Source: Amarolinea sp964580725
GTDB taxonomy: Bacteria > Chloroflexota > Anaerolineae > SSC4 > Amarolineaceae
DNA length: 64,000 nucleotides
Assembly (NCBI GenBank): GCA_964580725.1
Contig: CAZOLV010000014.1
Coordinates: 1 to 64,000, forward strand
Direction of reading: 5' to 3'
A program made the position numbers and the translations under genes. Of this stretch, positions 41,591 through 50,357 are shown piece after piece. Within the stretch, counting starts at the first letter, position 1. Every line of letters starts with the position of its first letter. The notes beneath the pieces are model-generated. The model ran no database searches, was not told where the DNA came from, and was given only the letters and a program-made list of their open reading frames with translations.

Positions 41591-43585
41591 TCAGGGCAAG
41601 AGTCGAGACTGTGCGCCGTTGGCGAGGAAGATGCGCTGATTTTGGCCGCCGGCGTCCATGCGCCAGAGCGCATGACTACCGTCGTCCTGGATGCGGGTGT
41701 AGATCAGACCCTGGTCATGCGGCAGCCACAGCGGCTGACCGTCGCGCGGCCCGTTGGTGAGCGCTGCCAGGCCCTGGTCCGGGTTCCAGAGCAGAATGCC
41801 CAGGGTGGCGTCGGCCAGGCGCCCGCCGCTGAGCGCCAGCACTTCAGCAGCGGCCTGGCTGGCGGGACGCCAGGCCAGATCGCCGAAGGTTTGGCCCGGA
41901 TCGCTGACGGCCTGACCTGTCCCGGTGAGAGAGGGTGCAAGCCACAGCGCCAGGGGCTGACCGGAAGCGCCCGCCGGCTGTGGGCGCAGATCAAGCCCGA
42001 TCCAGGCCAGGCGCCCGCTGAGCGGCGCCAGGCGGAAGGCCAGCACGTTGGGCCGCAGGCGGCGGGGCGCCTGTTCGGCGGCGGCCAACTGCCAGAGCGA
42101 GGGTGCGCTTTCCTGCGAGGATTGGCGCAGGAAGAGCAGGCGGCCGTCGGCCAGCCATTGGGGCGCCAGATCGCGCCCATCGGCGGGCGGGGCGAAGAGT
42201 GGGGCCGGCGCCGATTGGCCAGGAACGACTTGCCAGACCTGGCTGAAGGCGATGGGTTTGACGCCAGGGCGCGCCGCCCAGATGCGATCTTCGGCGCGGG
42301 TGTAGGCCAGGCGCGGCGTCTCCGCAGCGGGCGCCCAGGCCAGATCGGCAAAGGCGCGCTGTGCGGCGTCGGGGCCGAAGACCTGGCTGGGCAGATTGGC
42401 CAGCAGATCGAGCGGCTGGCGGCGGCGGGTCTCCAGATCGAGCAGATCGAGATGGGCGGTGATCACATCGTTTGGCGCCAGTTCGTACCAGGCCAGGGCG
42501 ACCTGACGCCCGTCGGGCGCGGCGGCAAAGGCGCTCAGGCCGGCGACCGGTTGATTGGCGATTGCGCCGACGGTGGGTAAATCGGTGAGCAGCGTCTGGC
42601 GACCCGTCGAGGCGACGAGCCAGAGGTTGCCATCGTCGCCGGCGAACAGCAGGCGGTACTGGTGGGCGCGCGCTGTCGCTTCGGCGACGGGATCGGTCAC
42701 GGCGATGCGGAAGAGGCGCGAGGTGAACCGTTGGACACCCCATGTCGCCTTGACCATGATGGTGTAGCTGCCGGCGGGCAGGTCAACCCGCCAGGGCGCA
42801 GCAAGACTGGCCGGCAGCGTGAATTCGTGCAAGGGCGTGCGTTGCAGCGGCTCGGAAACGGTCAGGGCGATGGGTGATGTGGGGGTGAGGGTGATCGGAA
42901 TGGCGACGGTGATCGTTGCGCCGCGCTCGATGGCGATCACGTCGGCGGGCGGCGCCCAGGTGAGATCGAGGCAGCCGATGTCCCAACAGAAGCTGTATTG
43001 TGCGCCCGGATGCTGCTGCCCGCCGGTCTGCAGGGCGATGGCGGGCGGCTGCTGTTCGATGGGGCGGCTGGTGGGCGGGGGCGTGATGTCCAGCCCGGGA
43101 ACTTCACGTTCGCCAGTTTGCAGGGTGGCGCTCTGCAGGGCAAAATCGCCGGCGCGGCGCAGCGGTTTGATCTCGATGCTGGCGCTCAGTTCACGGCTGT
43201 TTTGATAGAGCGCCAGGCGGATGCGGATGTTGCCGGCGCCGGTGGGCAGGGTGACCTGGCCCAACGACTGCCGTGCGGCGCGCCGGGTGTCGAGCACGAT
43301 CGGTCCGGCGGCTGCCGCGCCGCGATCGCCGGTCGTCGGTTCGGCCGTCAGGTTGAAACGCTGATAGGCGCTGACGCGCGGGCGGCCTTGCGCATCGAAA
43401 TAGGCGATTACCACGGGCGCTTGATTTGGCCCCGACTCCAGCCGCACGCTGAAATCGTCTGCCAGGCGTAAAATTTCGGTGGGCAGGACGAGGGGCGATT
43501 CGGCCGGGGTGCGGGTGCAGGCAGCGAGTAGCAGCGCCAGCATGACGAGGAGGGGGACGCGGTAGAAGTTGCGTTGCGTTGCCAT
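41591..43585 (-). CDS. Lipoprotein with TolB-like beta-propeller
   Basis: This is a 664-residue protein. The signal peptide ends in the lipobox LLLAAC (about residue 23), so it is a predicted surface lipoprotein. N-terminal beta-sandwich material (about 30-290) precedes a C-terminal propeller of LAWxP-type repeats (for example FADLAWAPAAETPRLAYTR, FGDLAWRPASQAAAEVLAL). No catalytic motif was found. It lies 22 bases downstream of the anti-sigma gene and upstream of AOR, suggesting an envelope sensor or binding partner in the same unit. Confidence 0.75.
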   Translation of the reverse strand: MATQRNFYRVPLLVMLALLLAACTRTPAESPLVLPTEILRLADDFSVRLESGPNQAPVVIAYFDAQGRPRVSAYQRFNLTAEPTTGDRGAAAAGPIVLDTRRAARQSLGQVTLPTGAGNIRIRLALYQNSRELSASIEIKPLRRAGDFALQSATLQTGEREVPGLDITPPPTSRPIEQQPPAIALQTGGQQHPGAQYSFCWDIGCLDLTWAPPADVIAIERGATITVAIPITLTPTSPIALTVSEPLQRTPLHEFTLPASLAAPWRVDLPAGSYTIMVKATWGVQRFTSRLFRIAVTDPVAEATARAHQYRLLFAGDDGNLWLVASTGRQTLLTDLPTVGAIANQPVAGLSAFAAAPDGRQVALAWYELAPNDVITAHLDLLDLETRRRQPLDLLANLPSQVFGPDAAQRAFADLAWAPAAETPRLAYTRAEDRIWAARPGVKPIAFSQVWQVVPGQSAPAPLFAPPADGRDLAPQWLADGRLLFLRQSSQESAPSLWQLAAAEQAPRRLRPNVLAFRLAPLSGRLAWIGLDLRPQPAGASGQPLALWLAPSLTGTGQAVSDPGQTFGDLAWRPASQAAAEVLALSGGRLADATLGILLWNPDQGLAALTNGPRDGQPLWLPHDQGLIYTRIQDDGSHALWRMDAGGQNQRIFLANGAQSRLLP

Positions 43586-43607
43586 TGGCTCTTGCCTCAA
43601 ACCATGC

Positions 43608-45956
43608 TCATGACTGGCCGCGCGCCAGCGGCTGCACGAAGCTGACTTCCAGGAAGGGCCAGCCCTGTTCCACTTTGAGGAGACCGAAGACCTGCACCTC
43701 GCTGCCGGCGGTCAGCCCGTCGGTGAGCGCAGTGGGCGCGTCGGCGGCGTTGCGCACCCAGACCGAAGCGCCGCTTTGATCGCGCAGCGCCCACTGCCCC
43801 AGGCGTGGGGCGTCGGCGGGCAAGTCGCCCGGCGCGCTGGTCAGGTAGATGCCAGTCATGACGACGATACGGCCGGTGAAGGCGGTGGGCGCGGCGCGCA
43901 CATCGGCCAGGGACGGGGCGTCGTAGTAGGGGATGTCGAGCAGGACGCCGGCGATGCGCCAGGCGCCATCTGGGCGGCGCTGCCAGAAAAGATGCAGGCT
44001 GTCAGGCTGACCATCTGCCTGGCGACGCCGCACGCGCACGGCGACTTCGCCCGGCGCTTGGAAATCAGGCGGGTTGACGGCGGGCGCCTGCGCTTCGACA
44101 GTGACGCGGCCGCCGGCCAGCGCCCGCAAGACGACGGCCAGCGCCTCTGCGCGGTCGCTGCCTGCGCTGCAGGTCTGCCCGTAGGTGCAGGTCGTCCAGC
44201 CGCTTTCGTTCAGCCAGCGCGCCAGGCCAGGCTGATCGCCGGCGGCAATGGCCTGGGCGAGGGCGGTGAGGACAGCGTCGAAATCGCTTTCGGCGACGAC
44301 GGCGAGGGTGGAGGGCGGCGGGGCCGTGCGCCAGCCGAACGCCTGCGGCGCGCTGGCGCCTGCTGCGGCAGGCAGGCTGAGGGTGACGGTGACCTGGTCG
44401 GAAGGGCGCAGCAGGCGCAGCGGTTGAGAGGCGTCTGGCGCCCACAGCACCCAGGCTTCGAGTGCATTAGGCGCGGCGGGCGACCAGAGCAGCGGGCGCA
44501 GTCCGGCGCCGGGCAGATGCGTCAGGCTGACCGGCTTGCCGCTGCTGAAAGAGAGCAGCCGAATGTCTGTGCCGGCGGCGCTGCCGGCGGCGAGGGTGTA
44601 GATGACATAATCTTCATCGGGCGCCAGCAGGTAGTGTTGGATGGGCAATGTGGCCGACACGGCGACCGACTGCTGGCCGGTGGTCAAATCTTGGCGGACG
44701 AGGATGGAGCCGCCCTGCGGGTTGTCGGCCAGGTAGTAGGCGTAGCGGGCGCGTGGGCCGAGGCTCGGCTGGTGCAAGCGCCAGGTCGGGCCATCTTCGT
44801 AGATGTAGGGCTGCGAAACGGCGGGCTGGCCGGGCGTCAGCGCCTGAATCTGACCGCTGCCGTCTTCGGCGGCGCTGGCGCTGAGGAGAATGTAGGCCGT
44901 TTCGCTGGCGGCGTTCCAGCCGAGCAAGCGCGGGTAGCCCTGATCGAAACCGAAGCTGTCGGTGGGCAGGCCGGCCTGCAGGCGCAACAGGGTGACTTGA
45001 TAGGTTTCGTTGGGGCGCTGGATGAGCAGGGCCAGCGCCAGGCCATCGGGCGACCAGGTCAGGGTGACGATGCGACCGTTGAGACGCCCGGCGGGCAGCA
45101 GCGTCAGCGAGAGGCTGCCGTCGAGCGAGAGCAGTTGCAGATCGTCGTTGGCGACGGCGAGCCACTGGGCGTTGGGGCTGAGGGCCGCTGCGCCCTGTGC
45201 GGAGAGCCGGGTCAGGGGGATGTTGGCGCCGCCGCCGGCGGGCTGGGCGTAGATGGCGCTGCCGGCCTGGCCAGGCAGGCCGTAGATGAGCCACGGCGTG
45301 CAGTCAGGACAGGGGGTGGGGGCGTTGGGCGCTGGCGACGATTGGTCGCAGCCGGGGCATGGGGTGCTGTCAGGTCGTTGCGCGGCGGGCGCTTGATCGC
45401 AGTCGGGGCACGGCGTCGCGCCAGGGTCAGGCTGCTGTGATGGCGATGATGGGTTGCAGCCTGGGCACGGGGTGCCGGTGAGCGAGATGGGCGAGGCGTC
45501 GCTGCAGGCCGCGCCCGTGCAGTTGACCGGGCAGTCGGCGCCGGCGGTACATTCGGCGGCGGTGCGCACGGGGCGCTGCTGCAGACGCAGCAGGCCACTG
45601 AAGACCAGGACGAAGAGGGCGACGCCGGCCAGGAAGAGGAGTTCGCTGCTGAGACGGCGGGGGCTGAGCGGGGCGGCGGGTCTGGTTGCAGCGGCGCTCC
45701 ATGATGCACTGCGCCCGAAGAGCGGGCGGCTGGCGGCCAGACGCTGACGGAGGTCGGCGGCCAGGCGCGGCGACGGGGTGCGGGCGGGCAGGCTGCGCAG
45801 GAGAAGCGTCTCTTGCGCCTGGTAGGCGTCGAGCAGTTGGCGGCAGGCCACACAGCCCTGCAGGTGGGCGTCTACCTGGGTGCGTTCGGCGGCGCTCAGT
45901 TCACGCTGATGGGCCAGCAGGAAGCGGATCTGCCCATGTTCAGGTTGGGTCGTCAT
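43608..45956 (-). CDS. Transmembrane anti-sigma factor with CPxC ladder and propeller domain
   Basis: This is a 782-residue protein. The cytoplasmic N-terminus has a zinc-type anti-sigma motif, H31-x3-C35-x2-C38 (HLQGCVAC). One TM helix lies at about 105-124. Just outside it are four TPCP[GD]C motifs (Cys 164/167, 183/186, 200/203, 216/219) and four further Cys at 136-151. A TolB-like propeller (about 225-600) and a C-terminal domain with NTF2-like and OB-like parts follow. It overlaps the sigma gene by ATGA. The extracytoplasmic Cys ladder could sense redox state or bind metal (inferred). Confidence 0.85.
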   Translation of the reverse strand: MTTQPEHGQIRFLLAHQRELSAAERTQVDAHLQGCVACRQLLDAYQAQETLLLRSLPARTPSPRLAADLRQRLAASRPLFGRSASWSAAATRPAAPLSPRRLSSELLFLAGVALFVLVFSGLLRLQQRPVRTAAECTAGADCPVNCTGAACSDASPISLTGTPCPGCNPSSPSQQPDPGATPCPDCDQAPAAQRPDSTPCPGCDQSSPAPNAPTPCPDCTPWLIYGLPGQAGSAIYAQPAGGGANIPLTRLSAQGAAALSPNAQWLAVANDDLQLLSLDGSLSLTLLPAGRLNGRIVTLTWSPDGLALALLIQRPNETYQVTLLRLQAGLPTDSFGFDQGYPRLLGWNAASETAYILLSASAAEDGSGQIQALTPGQPAVSQPYIYEDGPTWRLHQPSLGPRARYAYYLADNPQGGSILVRQDLTTGQQSVAVSATLPIQHYLLAPDEDYVIYTLAAGSAAGTDIRLLSFSSGKPVSLTHLPGAGLRPLLWSPAAPNALEAWVLWAPDASQPLRLLRPSDQVTVTLSLPAAAGASAPQAFGWRTAPPPSTLAVVAESDFDAVLTALAQAIAAGDQPGLARWLNESGWTTCTYGQTCSAGSDRAEALAVVLRALAGGRVTVEAQAPAVNPPDFQAPGEVAVRVRRRQADGQPDSLHLFWQRRPDGAWRIAGVLLDIPYYDAPSLADVRAAPTAFTGRIVVMTGIYLTSAPGDLPADAPRLGQWALRDQSGASVWVRNAADAPTALTDGLTAGSEVQVFGLLKVEQGWPFLEVSFVQPLARGQS

Positions 45957-46513
45957 GCCTTCTTGCCCTCCTGCTCGCTGTAGACCTGGCGAAAACGTTC
46001 GCGGGCGCGAAAGAGGCGCGTCTTGACGGCGCCGCGCGAGCAGCCCATGATTTCGGCGATCTCCTCTGTGCTCAGGTTGTCGTAGATGTAGAGCACCAGA
46101 CAGGTGCGTTGATCTACAGAGAGTTGGGCGAGAGCGGCGCGCACGGCGAGCGTCTCGGCGGCGGCGCCTTCGGGGCTATCGCTTTGGGGGCCGGAATCGT
46201 CATCGAAGAAAGGGAGCCATTGGATCAGCCGCCGGCGCCGCAAGGCGTCGTAGCAGGCGTTGGTGGCGATGCGGTAGAGCCAGGCGCGGTAGTTGGAATC
46301 GGTTGGCAGGCGCGCCAGAGCATGGTAGGCCTTGACGAAGGTCTCCTGCGTCAGGTCTTCGGCCTGCTCCCAATGTCCCACCATGCGCAAGATGTAGCTG
46401 AAGATGGGGCGCTGGTACTGGGTGTACAGGCGCTCGAACAGTTCCTCCAGGGCACGCGGCGCCGCCGGGGTGGACTGGGCCTGGCTCAACATTGTTGCCT
46501 CGAAGTAAGTCAT
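45953..46513 (-). CDS. ECF-family RNA polymerase sigma factor
   Basis: This is an about 186-residue sigma-70 family protein of the ECF group. Region 2 has YILRMVGHWEQAEDLTQETF and YRAWLYRIATNACYDALRR. Region 4 has LSTEEIAEIMGCSRGAVKTRLFRAR, a helix-turn-helix. It is coupled to the anti-sigma gene by ATGA overlap. A GTG at 46549 with GGAG 10 bases upstream is an alternative start that adds 12 residues. Self-regulation through its own promoter is typical, but I could not define an ECF promoter here. Confidence 0.92.
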   Translation of the reverse strand: MTYFEATMLSQAQSTPAAPRALEELFERLYTQYQRPIFSYILRMVGHWEQAEDLTQETFVKAYHALARLPTDSNYRAWLYRIATNACYDALRRRRLIQWLPFFDDDSGPQSDSPEGAAAETLAVRAALAQLSVDQRTCLVLYIYDNLSTEEIAEIMGCSRGAVKTRLFRARERFRQVYSEQEGKKA

Positions 46514-46596
46514 GCCGATCGGTTCGCTCCGCTTGCTGAGGGTTGCCACGGAATCGGTGCTCCATCTACGCTTTACAGGCCAGCGTGAAGTCTGTG

Positions 46597-46630
46597 CTCA
46601 ATAATCCCGGAGGAAAAACCTGATAGGTTT
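46597..46630 (+). mobile_element. Degenerate relic of the MITE family
   Basis: CTCAATAATCCCGG, then AAAAACCTGATAGGTTT, follow the order of the MITE 5' half (CTCAATAATTCGGGG, then the CCTGNCAGG core) with several changes. No inverted partner or target duplication is visible. It lies upstream of the sigma gene, between it and the next operon. Confidence 0.5.
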
Positions 46631-46698
46631 GGCGCTTCCGCTCCGTGGTCATCATGCTGAAACGAGCGAACGGATCAACGGGTTACAGGCGGGTCAAC

Positions 46699-47433
46699 TC
46701 ATGGCCCGCCGACTTGCACACGCACGTTGCACTCGCCATAGTTGCCGGTGATGTCAACTGTGCGTAGATAGAGCGTGTAGGCGCCCGGCGGCAGCCCGGC
46801 GGTGTTCCAAAGGCCAAGCAGGCCGTCGAAAACGGGCTGGCGCGCCGAACTGATGAAGGTGGGGTCGCCGGGGCCGCTGCTCGGCTTGAACTCCAGCTTG
46901 TAGTAGTCAAAATTGTCGGCGTTGGCGCTGCCGATGACCTGCACCTGGCCACTGACGCGTTGTTCGACGCCGGGACGCAGGAGCCGGGCGCGGCCATCCG
47001 GGCAGAAGGGGGCGACGATAGGCGGCGTTGTCGGCGTCAGTGAGATGGTGGGGGTGGGGCGCGGGGTGGGTAGGCGGTTGGGGGGCGGCAGGGGGGTGGG
47101 GGTGGCGGTGGGCGGTTCGGGGGTGGGTGTCTGGGTCGGCAGGACGAAGAGGGTGGGGGTTGGCGAAACGACCGCATCCACGAGGGGTTGAACGGCGGCG
47201 GCCAGGGTGGTGCTGATCAGGTAGACGGCTGCCATGACGACGAGCAAGAAGAAGCTGACGTTGAGCGCCTGGTAGGTCTTGTTGAGCGCCGCTTCGCGCT
47301 CCAGGCTGAAGGCGGCCTGGCGCCGCTCGCGCCGCGCCTCAATGGCCACTCTGAGGTACCAAAGGGCAATAAGACCACAGGCGGCGTAGACCCAGGGGGC
47401 ATAGTCACTGATCAGCTTGACGATGATCGCCAT
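46699..47433 (-). CDS. Membrane protein with Thr/Pro linker and extracytoplasmic beta domain
   Basis: This is a 244-residue protein with two hydrophobic segments (about residues 10-28 and 58-80) and a strongly Thr/Pro-rich linker (about 90-140). A C-terminal domain contains RVSGQVQVIGSANADNFDYYKLE and LPPGAYTLYLRTVDITGNYGEC, resembling an Ig-like or Big domain often found in exported bacterial proteins. The two Cys may form a disulfide. Function is unknown. It starts 9 bases after the PNP stop. Confidence 0.7.
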   Translation of the reverse strand: MAIIVKLISDYAPWVYAACGLIALWYLRVAIEARRERRQAAFSLEREAALNKTYQALNVSFFLLVVMAAVYLISTTLAAAVQPLVDAVVSPTPTLFVLPTQTPTPEPPTATPTPLPPPNRLPTPRPTPTISLTPTTPPIVAPFCPDGRARLLRPGVEQRVSGQVQVIGSANADNFDYYKLEFKPSSGPGDPTFISSARQPVFDGLLGLWNTAGLPPGAYTLYLRTVDITGNYGECNVRVQVGGP

Positions 47434-47442
47434 GCGTTGCGC

Positions 47443-48315
47443 TCAGGCTCCGCCGGCGGCGCTGATAGGTGGGAAGGCGGCGAGGATGGCGCGCAGCAGG
47501 GCTGCCAGGCGCGGCACGACGAGCCGGCCCGTTTCCAGAACCTCCTGATGTGTCGTTTCGGCGACGCTGGAGATGTCATCGATGGTCATGTTGCTAATCA
47601 TGGAAATGCCGAGGACGCGCAGGCCGCCGTGACGGGCGACGGTGGCTTCAGGAACGGTTGACATACCCACGGCGTCGGCGCCGGCCAGGCGCAGGAAGCG
47701 AATGTCGGCGGGCGTTTCGAAGCTGGGGCCGGAAAGGCACATGTATACGCCGCTGCGCAGGGTGAAGCCAAGCTGGTCGGCGGCGGCCAGGGCGACCTGG
47801 CGCAGGGCGGCGTCGTAGACGCGGGTCATACTGGGAAAGCGCGGGCCAAAGGCGGGATCGTTGGGGCCGCGTAAGGGGTTTTGCCCCGCCATGCCGATCA
47901 GATTGATGTGGTCTTCGATGAGCATCAGGTCGCCGGCGCGAAAAGCGGGGTTGACGCCGCCGGCGGCGTTGGTCAAGATGAGGCTGTGCAGGCCGAGCAA
48001 CTGCATCAGCCGGATGGGCATCGTCACTTGCTGCATGGAGTAGCCTTCGTAGAAGTGAACGCGCCCCTGCATCACCAGCACATCCTGACCCTGCAGACGA
48101 CCAATGACCAGAGCGCCGGCGTGACCTTCGACGGTGCTGACCGGAAAATGAGGGATCTGGGCGAAGGGGATGCGGTCGGCGTCTTCGACGGCGGCGGCCA
48201 GATCGCTGAGGCCGGAACCGAGTACCAGGCCGATGCGGGGCTGATGCTGCGTCTGGCTGCGCACGAAAGCGGCAGCTTGGGCGATCTGTTCCGAAGTGAG
48301 GAATGATTGATCCAT
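47443..48315 (-). CDS. Purine nucleoside phosphorylase
   Basis: This 290-residue, trimeric-class PNP cleaves inosine or guanosine with phosphate. The signatures are IGLVLGSGLSDLA, phosphate-site GRVHFYEGYSMQQVTMPIRLM, LTNAAGGVNP, the substrate site CLSGPSFETPADIRFLR and DAVGMSTVPEATVARHGGL, and the base-contact Asn in SNMTIDD. The start at MDQSFL has GGGAG about 9 bases upstream and lies 13 bases after the recombinase-like gene. It supplies purine bases to the phosphoribosyltransferases encoded elsewhere in the window. Confidence 0.93.
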   Translation of the reverse strand: MDQSFLTSEQIAQAAAFVRSQTQHQPRIGLVLGSGLSDLAAAVEDADRIPFAQIPHFPVSTVEGHAGALVIGRLQGQDVLVMQGRVHFYEGYSMQQVTMPIRLMQLLGLHSLILTNAAGGVNPAFRAGDLMLIEDHINLIGMAGQNPLRGPNDPAFGPRFPSMTRVYDAALRQVALAAADQLGFTLRSGVYMCLSGPSFETPADIRFLRLAGADAVGMSTVPEATVARHGGLRVLGISMISNMTIDDISSVAETTHQEVLETGRLVVPRLAALLRAILAAFPPISAAGGA

Positions 48316-48328
48316 GATGTTTTCTCCC

Positions 48329-49129
48329 TCAGCGGGCGGCAGGGTCGGCAACGACGGCGCGGCCGGTCTGCCGGTGGGCGGTGGAGGCGTGACGCAGGTT
48401 GTGCGGCGTGATCTTGTCCATGTCGCCAAGCTGGCCGGCGTAGGATTTGACGATGAGCCAGAGGCCCTGGCGCGTTAGCCGTTCGCCGTGATGGTTGATG
48501 AAGAGGGCGCGTTCGCCGGGGTGATGATATCTGGCGAGTCGCGGCCGGCCCGTTTCCAGATAGGCCGTGAGGGCGGCCATGACGCGCGGGCTGATCTGAA
48601 TCGTGCGCAGCCGCCGGCGATCCTGCGTGGTGACGGTCGCCTGGCCCAGGGCGATGTCTTCGATGTCGAGCGCGGCGATTTCGCTGACCCGCAGCCCGGC
48701 GTCGTAGAGCAGTTCCAGCAGCGCGGTGTCGCGCAGCGCCCGCGGGCTGCCCCCTGACGCGGGCAGCGACAACAACTGTTCCACCTTGTCTTGTTCGACG
48801 ATGTGCGGAGGCGTCTTCTTGAAATGCGGGGCTTCGATGGTTGCGCTCGGATCGTTGCCGATGATTTGGGCGCCGACGAGGAACTGAAAGAACGACTTGA
48901 CGGCGGCGATCTTGCGGGCGACGGTGGCCGGGGCGTACTCACGCTGTTTCAGGTGCAGGACGTAGTCAACGAGATCGTCCGTGCCGATGTCGTTCCAGGT
49001 CGCCGGTGGGCCGGCGCGGCGACGCCCCTGGATGTAGGCGTGGAACTGGCTGAGGTCGTTGTGATAGGCTGCGACTGTGTTGGCGTTGTTTTGCTTGCTC
49101 GCCAGAAAGCGCTCGATCTCGGTTTGCAT
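48329..49129 (-). pseudogene. Xer-type tyrosine recombinase lacking its catalytic C-terminus
   Basis: This is a 266-residue frame. The N-terminal SAM-like core-binding domain is intact. The catalytic domain has the first Arg (YDAGLRVSEIAALD) and the HxxR-like box ITPHNLRHAST. The sequence then turns into Arg/Ala-rich residues and stops. The usual LLGHxxxxxTxxYTH segment with the nucleophilic Tyr is absent, and intact XerC/D are about 300 residues. A deletion or frameshift near 48400 best explains this, so strand cleavage is not expected. It may still bind DNA. Confidence 0.8.
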
Positions 49130-49222
49130 CTCGATTCCTCCACAGGCGGTGATGTCTTCATTCTACCCGATAACTTGCCATAAACCAAAAACGGGGGACT
49201 GCTGGCGCGCCGCGGCGACGCC

Positions 49223-50278
49223 CTACAGGATCAGCATGGCGTCGCCAAACGAGAAGAAGCGATAATCGCCGGCGATGGCGGCGGCGTAGGCGTGCTCGAT
49301 CTGCTGTTTGCCGGCGAAGGCGCTGACCAGCATCAGCAGGGTGGAGCGCGGCAGGTGAAAATTGGTGATGAGGGCGTCTACGCAGTAGAAGGGAACGCCG
49401 GGCGTCAGGTAGAGGCTGGTCCAGCCGCTGAAGGGTTGCAGGCGCCCTTCGGCGCCGGCCTGCCGGCTGGCTGTCTCCAGGACGCGCACGGCGGTGGTGC
49501 CGATGGCGATGCAGCGTCCGCCGGCGCGGCGCCGATCGGCGATGGCCTGGGCGGCGGCGGGCGTCAGTTCGGCCCACTCGCTGTGCATGGTGTGCTGTTC
49601 GATCTCGCCGGCCTGCACGGGGCGGAAGGTGTCCAGCCCGATGTGCAGGGTGACGAAGGCAAGCTCGACGCCGCGCGCAAGCAGGTTGGCGAGCAGGGCG
49701 GGGGTGAAGTGCAGGCCGGCGGTGGGCGCCGCCGCCGAGCCGCTGACGCGCGCGTAGACGGTTTGATAGCGGGCGGTGTCGGTCAGGGGATGGTGGATGT
49801 AGGGCGGCAGGGGAATTTGGCCGAGTCGTTCCAGTTCGGGCAGGGGCGGGCGGTCGAAGGCGATGATGCGACTGCCGGCCGGGGTGACGGCTTCGATGCG
49901 GGCGGTCAAAGGGACGGACGTTGTGTCGCTGGCCTGGGCGCCGTCGGGCGGCGTCAGTTCGATGCGGGCGCCGGGGCGCAGATGACGGCCGCGCGTCAGC
50001 GCCTCCCAATGCAGGTCGTCCAGGCTGCGCAGTAGCAGCAGTTCGACCTGGCCACCGGTCGTTTTGCGCCCGTACATGCGTACCGGCAGCACGCGGCTAT
50101 CGTTGGCCACCAGAATGTCGCCAGGCCTCAGGTAGTCGGTCAAATCACTGAAGCGGCGGTGCGTCAGTGCGCCGCTGCGGCGGTCGAGGACGAGCAGGCG
50201 GGCGGCATCGCGCGGCTCGCTGGGGGTTTGCGCAATGCGGTCGGTTGGCAGGAAGTAGTCGAAATCCGAAGTTTTCAC
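49223..50278 (-). CDS. queA: tRNA preQ1(34) S-adenosylmethionine ribosyltransferase-isomerase
   Basis: This is a 351-residue QueA that transfers and isomerises ribose from SAM onto preQ1-tRNA in queuosine synthesis. The signatures are DFDYFLPTDRIAQTP at the start, NDSRVLPVRMYG, EALTRGRHLRPG, TAGLHFTPALL, HIGLDTFRPV and the C-terminal FHLPRSTLLMLVSAFAG. The start is a GTG (50278) that gives the usual family N-terminus. It lies 79 bases after ruvB, a gene pairing often seen in bacteria. Confidence 0.95.
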   Translation of the reverse strand: MKTSDFDYFLPTDRIAQTPSEPRDAARLLVLDRRSGALTHRRFSDLTDYLRPGDILVANDSRVLPVRMYGRKTTGGQVELLLLRSLDDLHWEALTRGRHLRPGARIELTPPDGAQASDTTSVPLTARIEAVTPAGSRIIAFDRPPLPELERLGQIPLPPYIHHPLTDTARYQTVYARVSGSAAAPTAGLHFTPALLANLLARGVELAFVTLHIGLDTFRPVQAGEIEQHTMHSEWAELTPAAAQAIADRRRAGGRCIAIGTTAVRVLETASRQAGAEGRLQPFSGWTSLYLTPGVPFYCVDALITNFHLPRSTLLMLVSAFAGKQQIEHAYAAAIAGDYRFFSFGDAMLIL

Positions 50279-50357
50279 GATGCACTCTGAGATTGGCCGC
50301 TGCGTGATGGCCGCAAGGGGAGGGAGGACGCGTGGCAGTCGTTGGGCGTGGCGGCGT

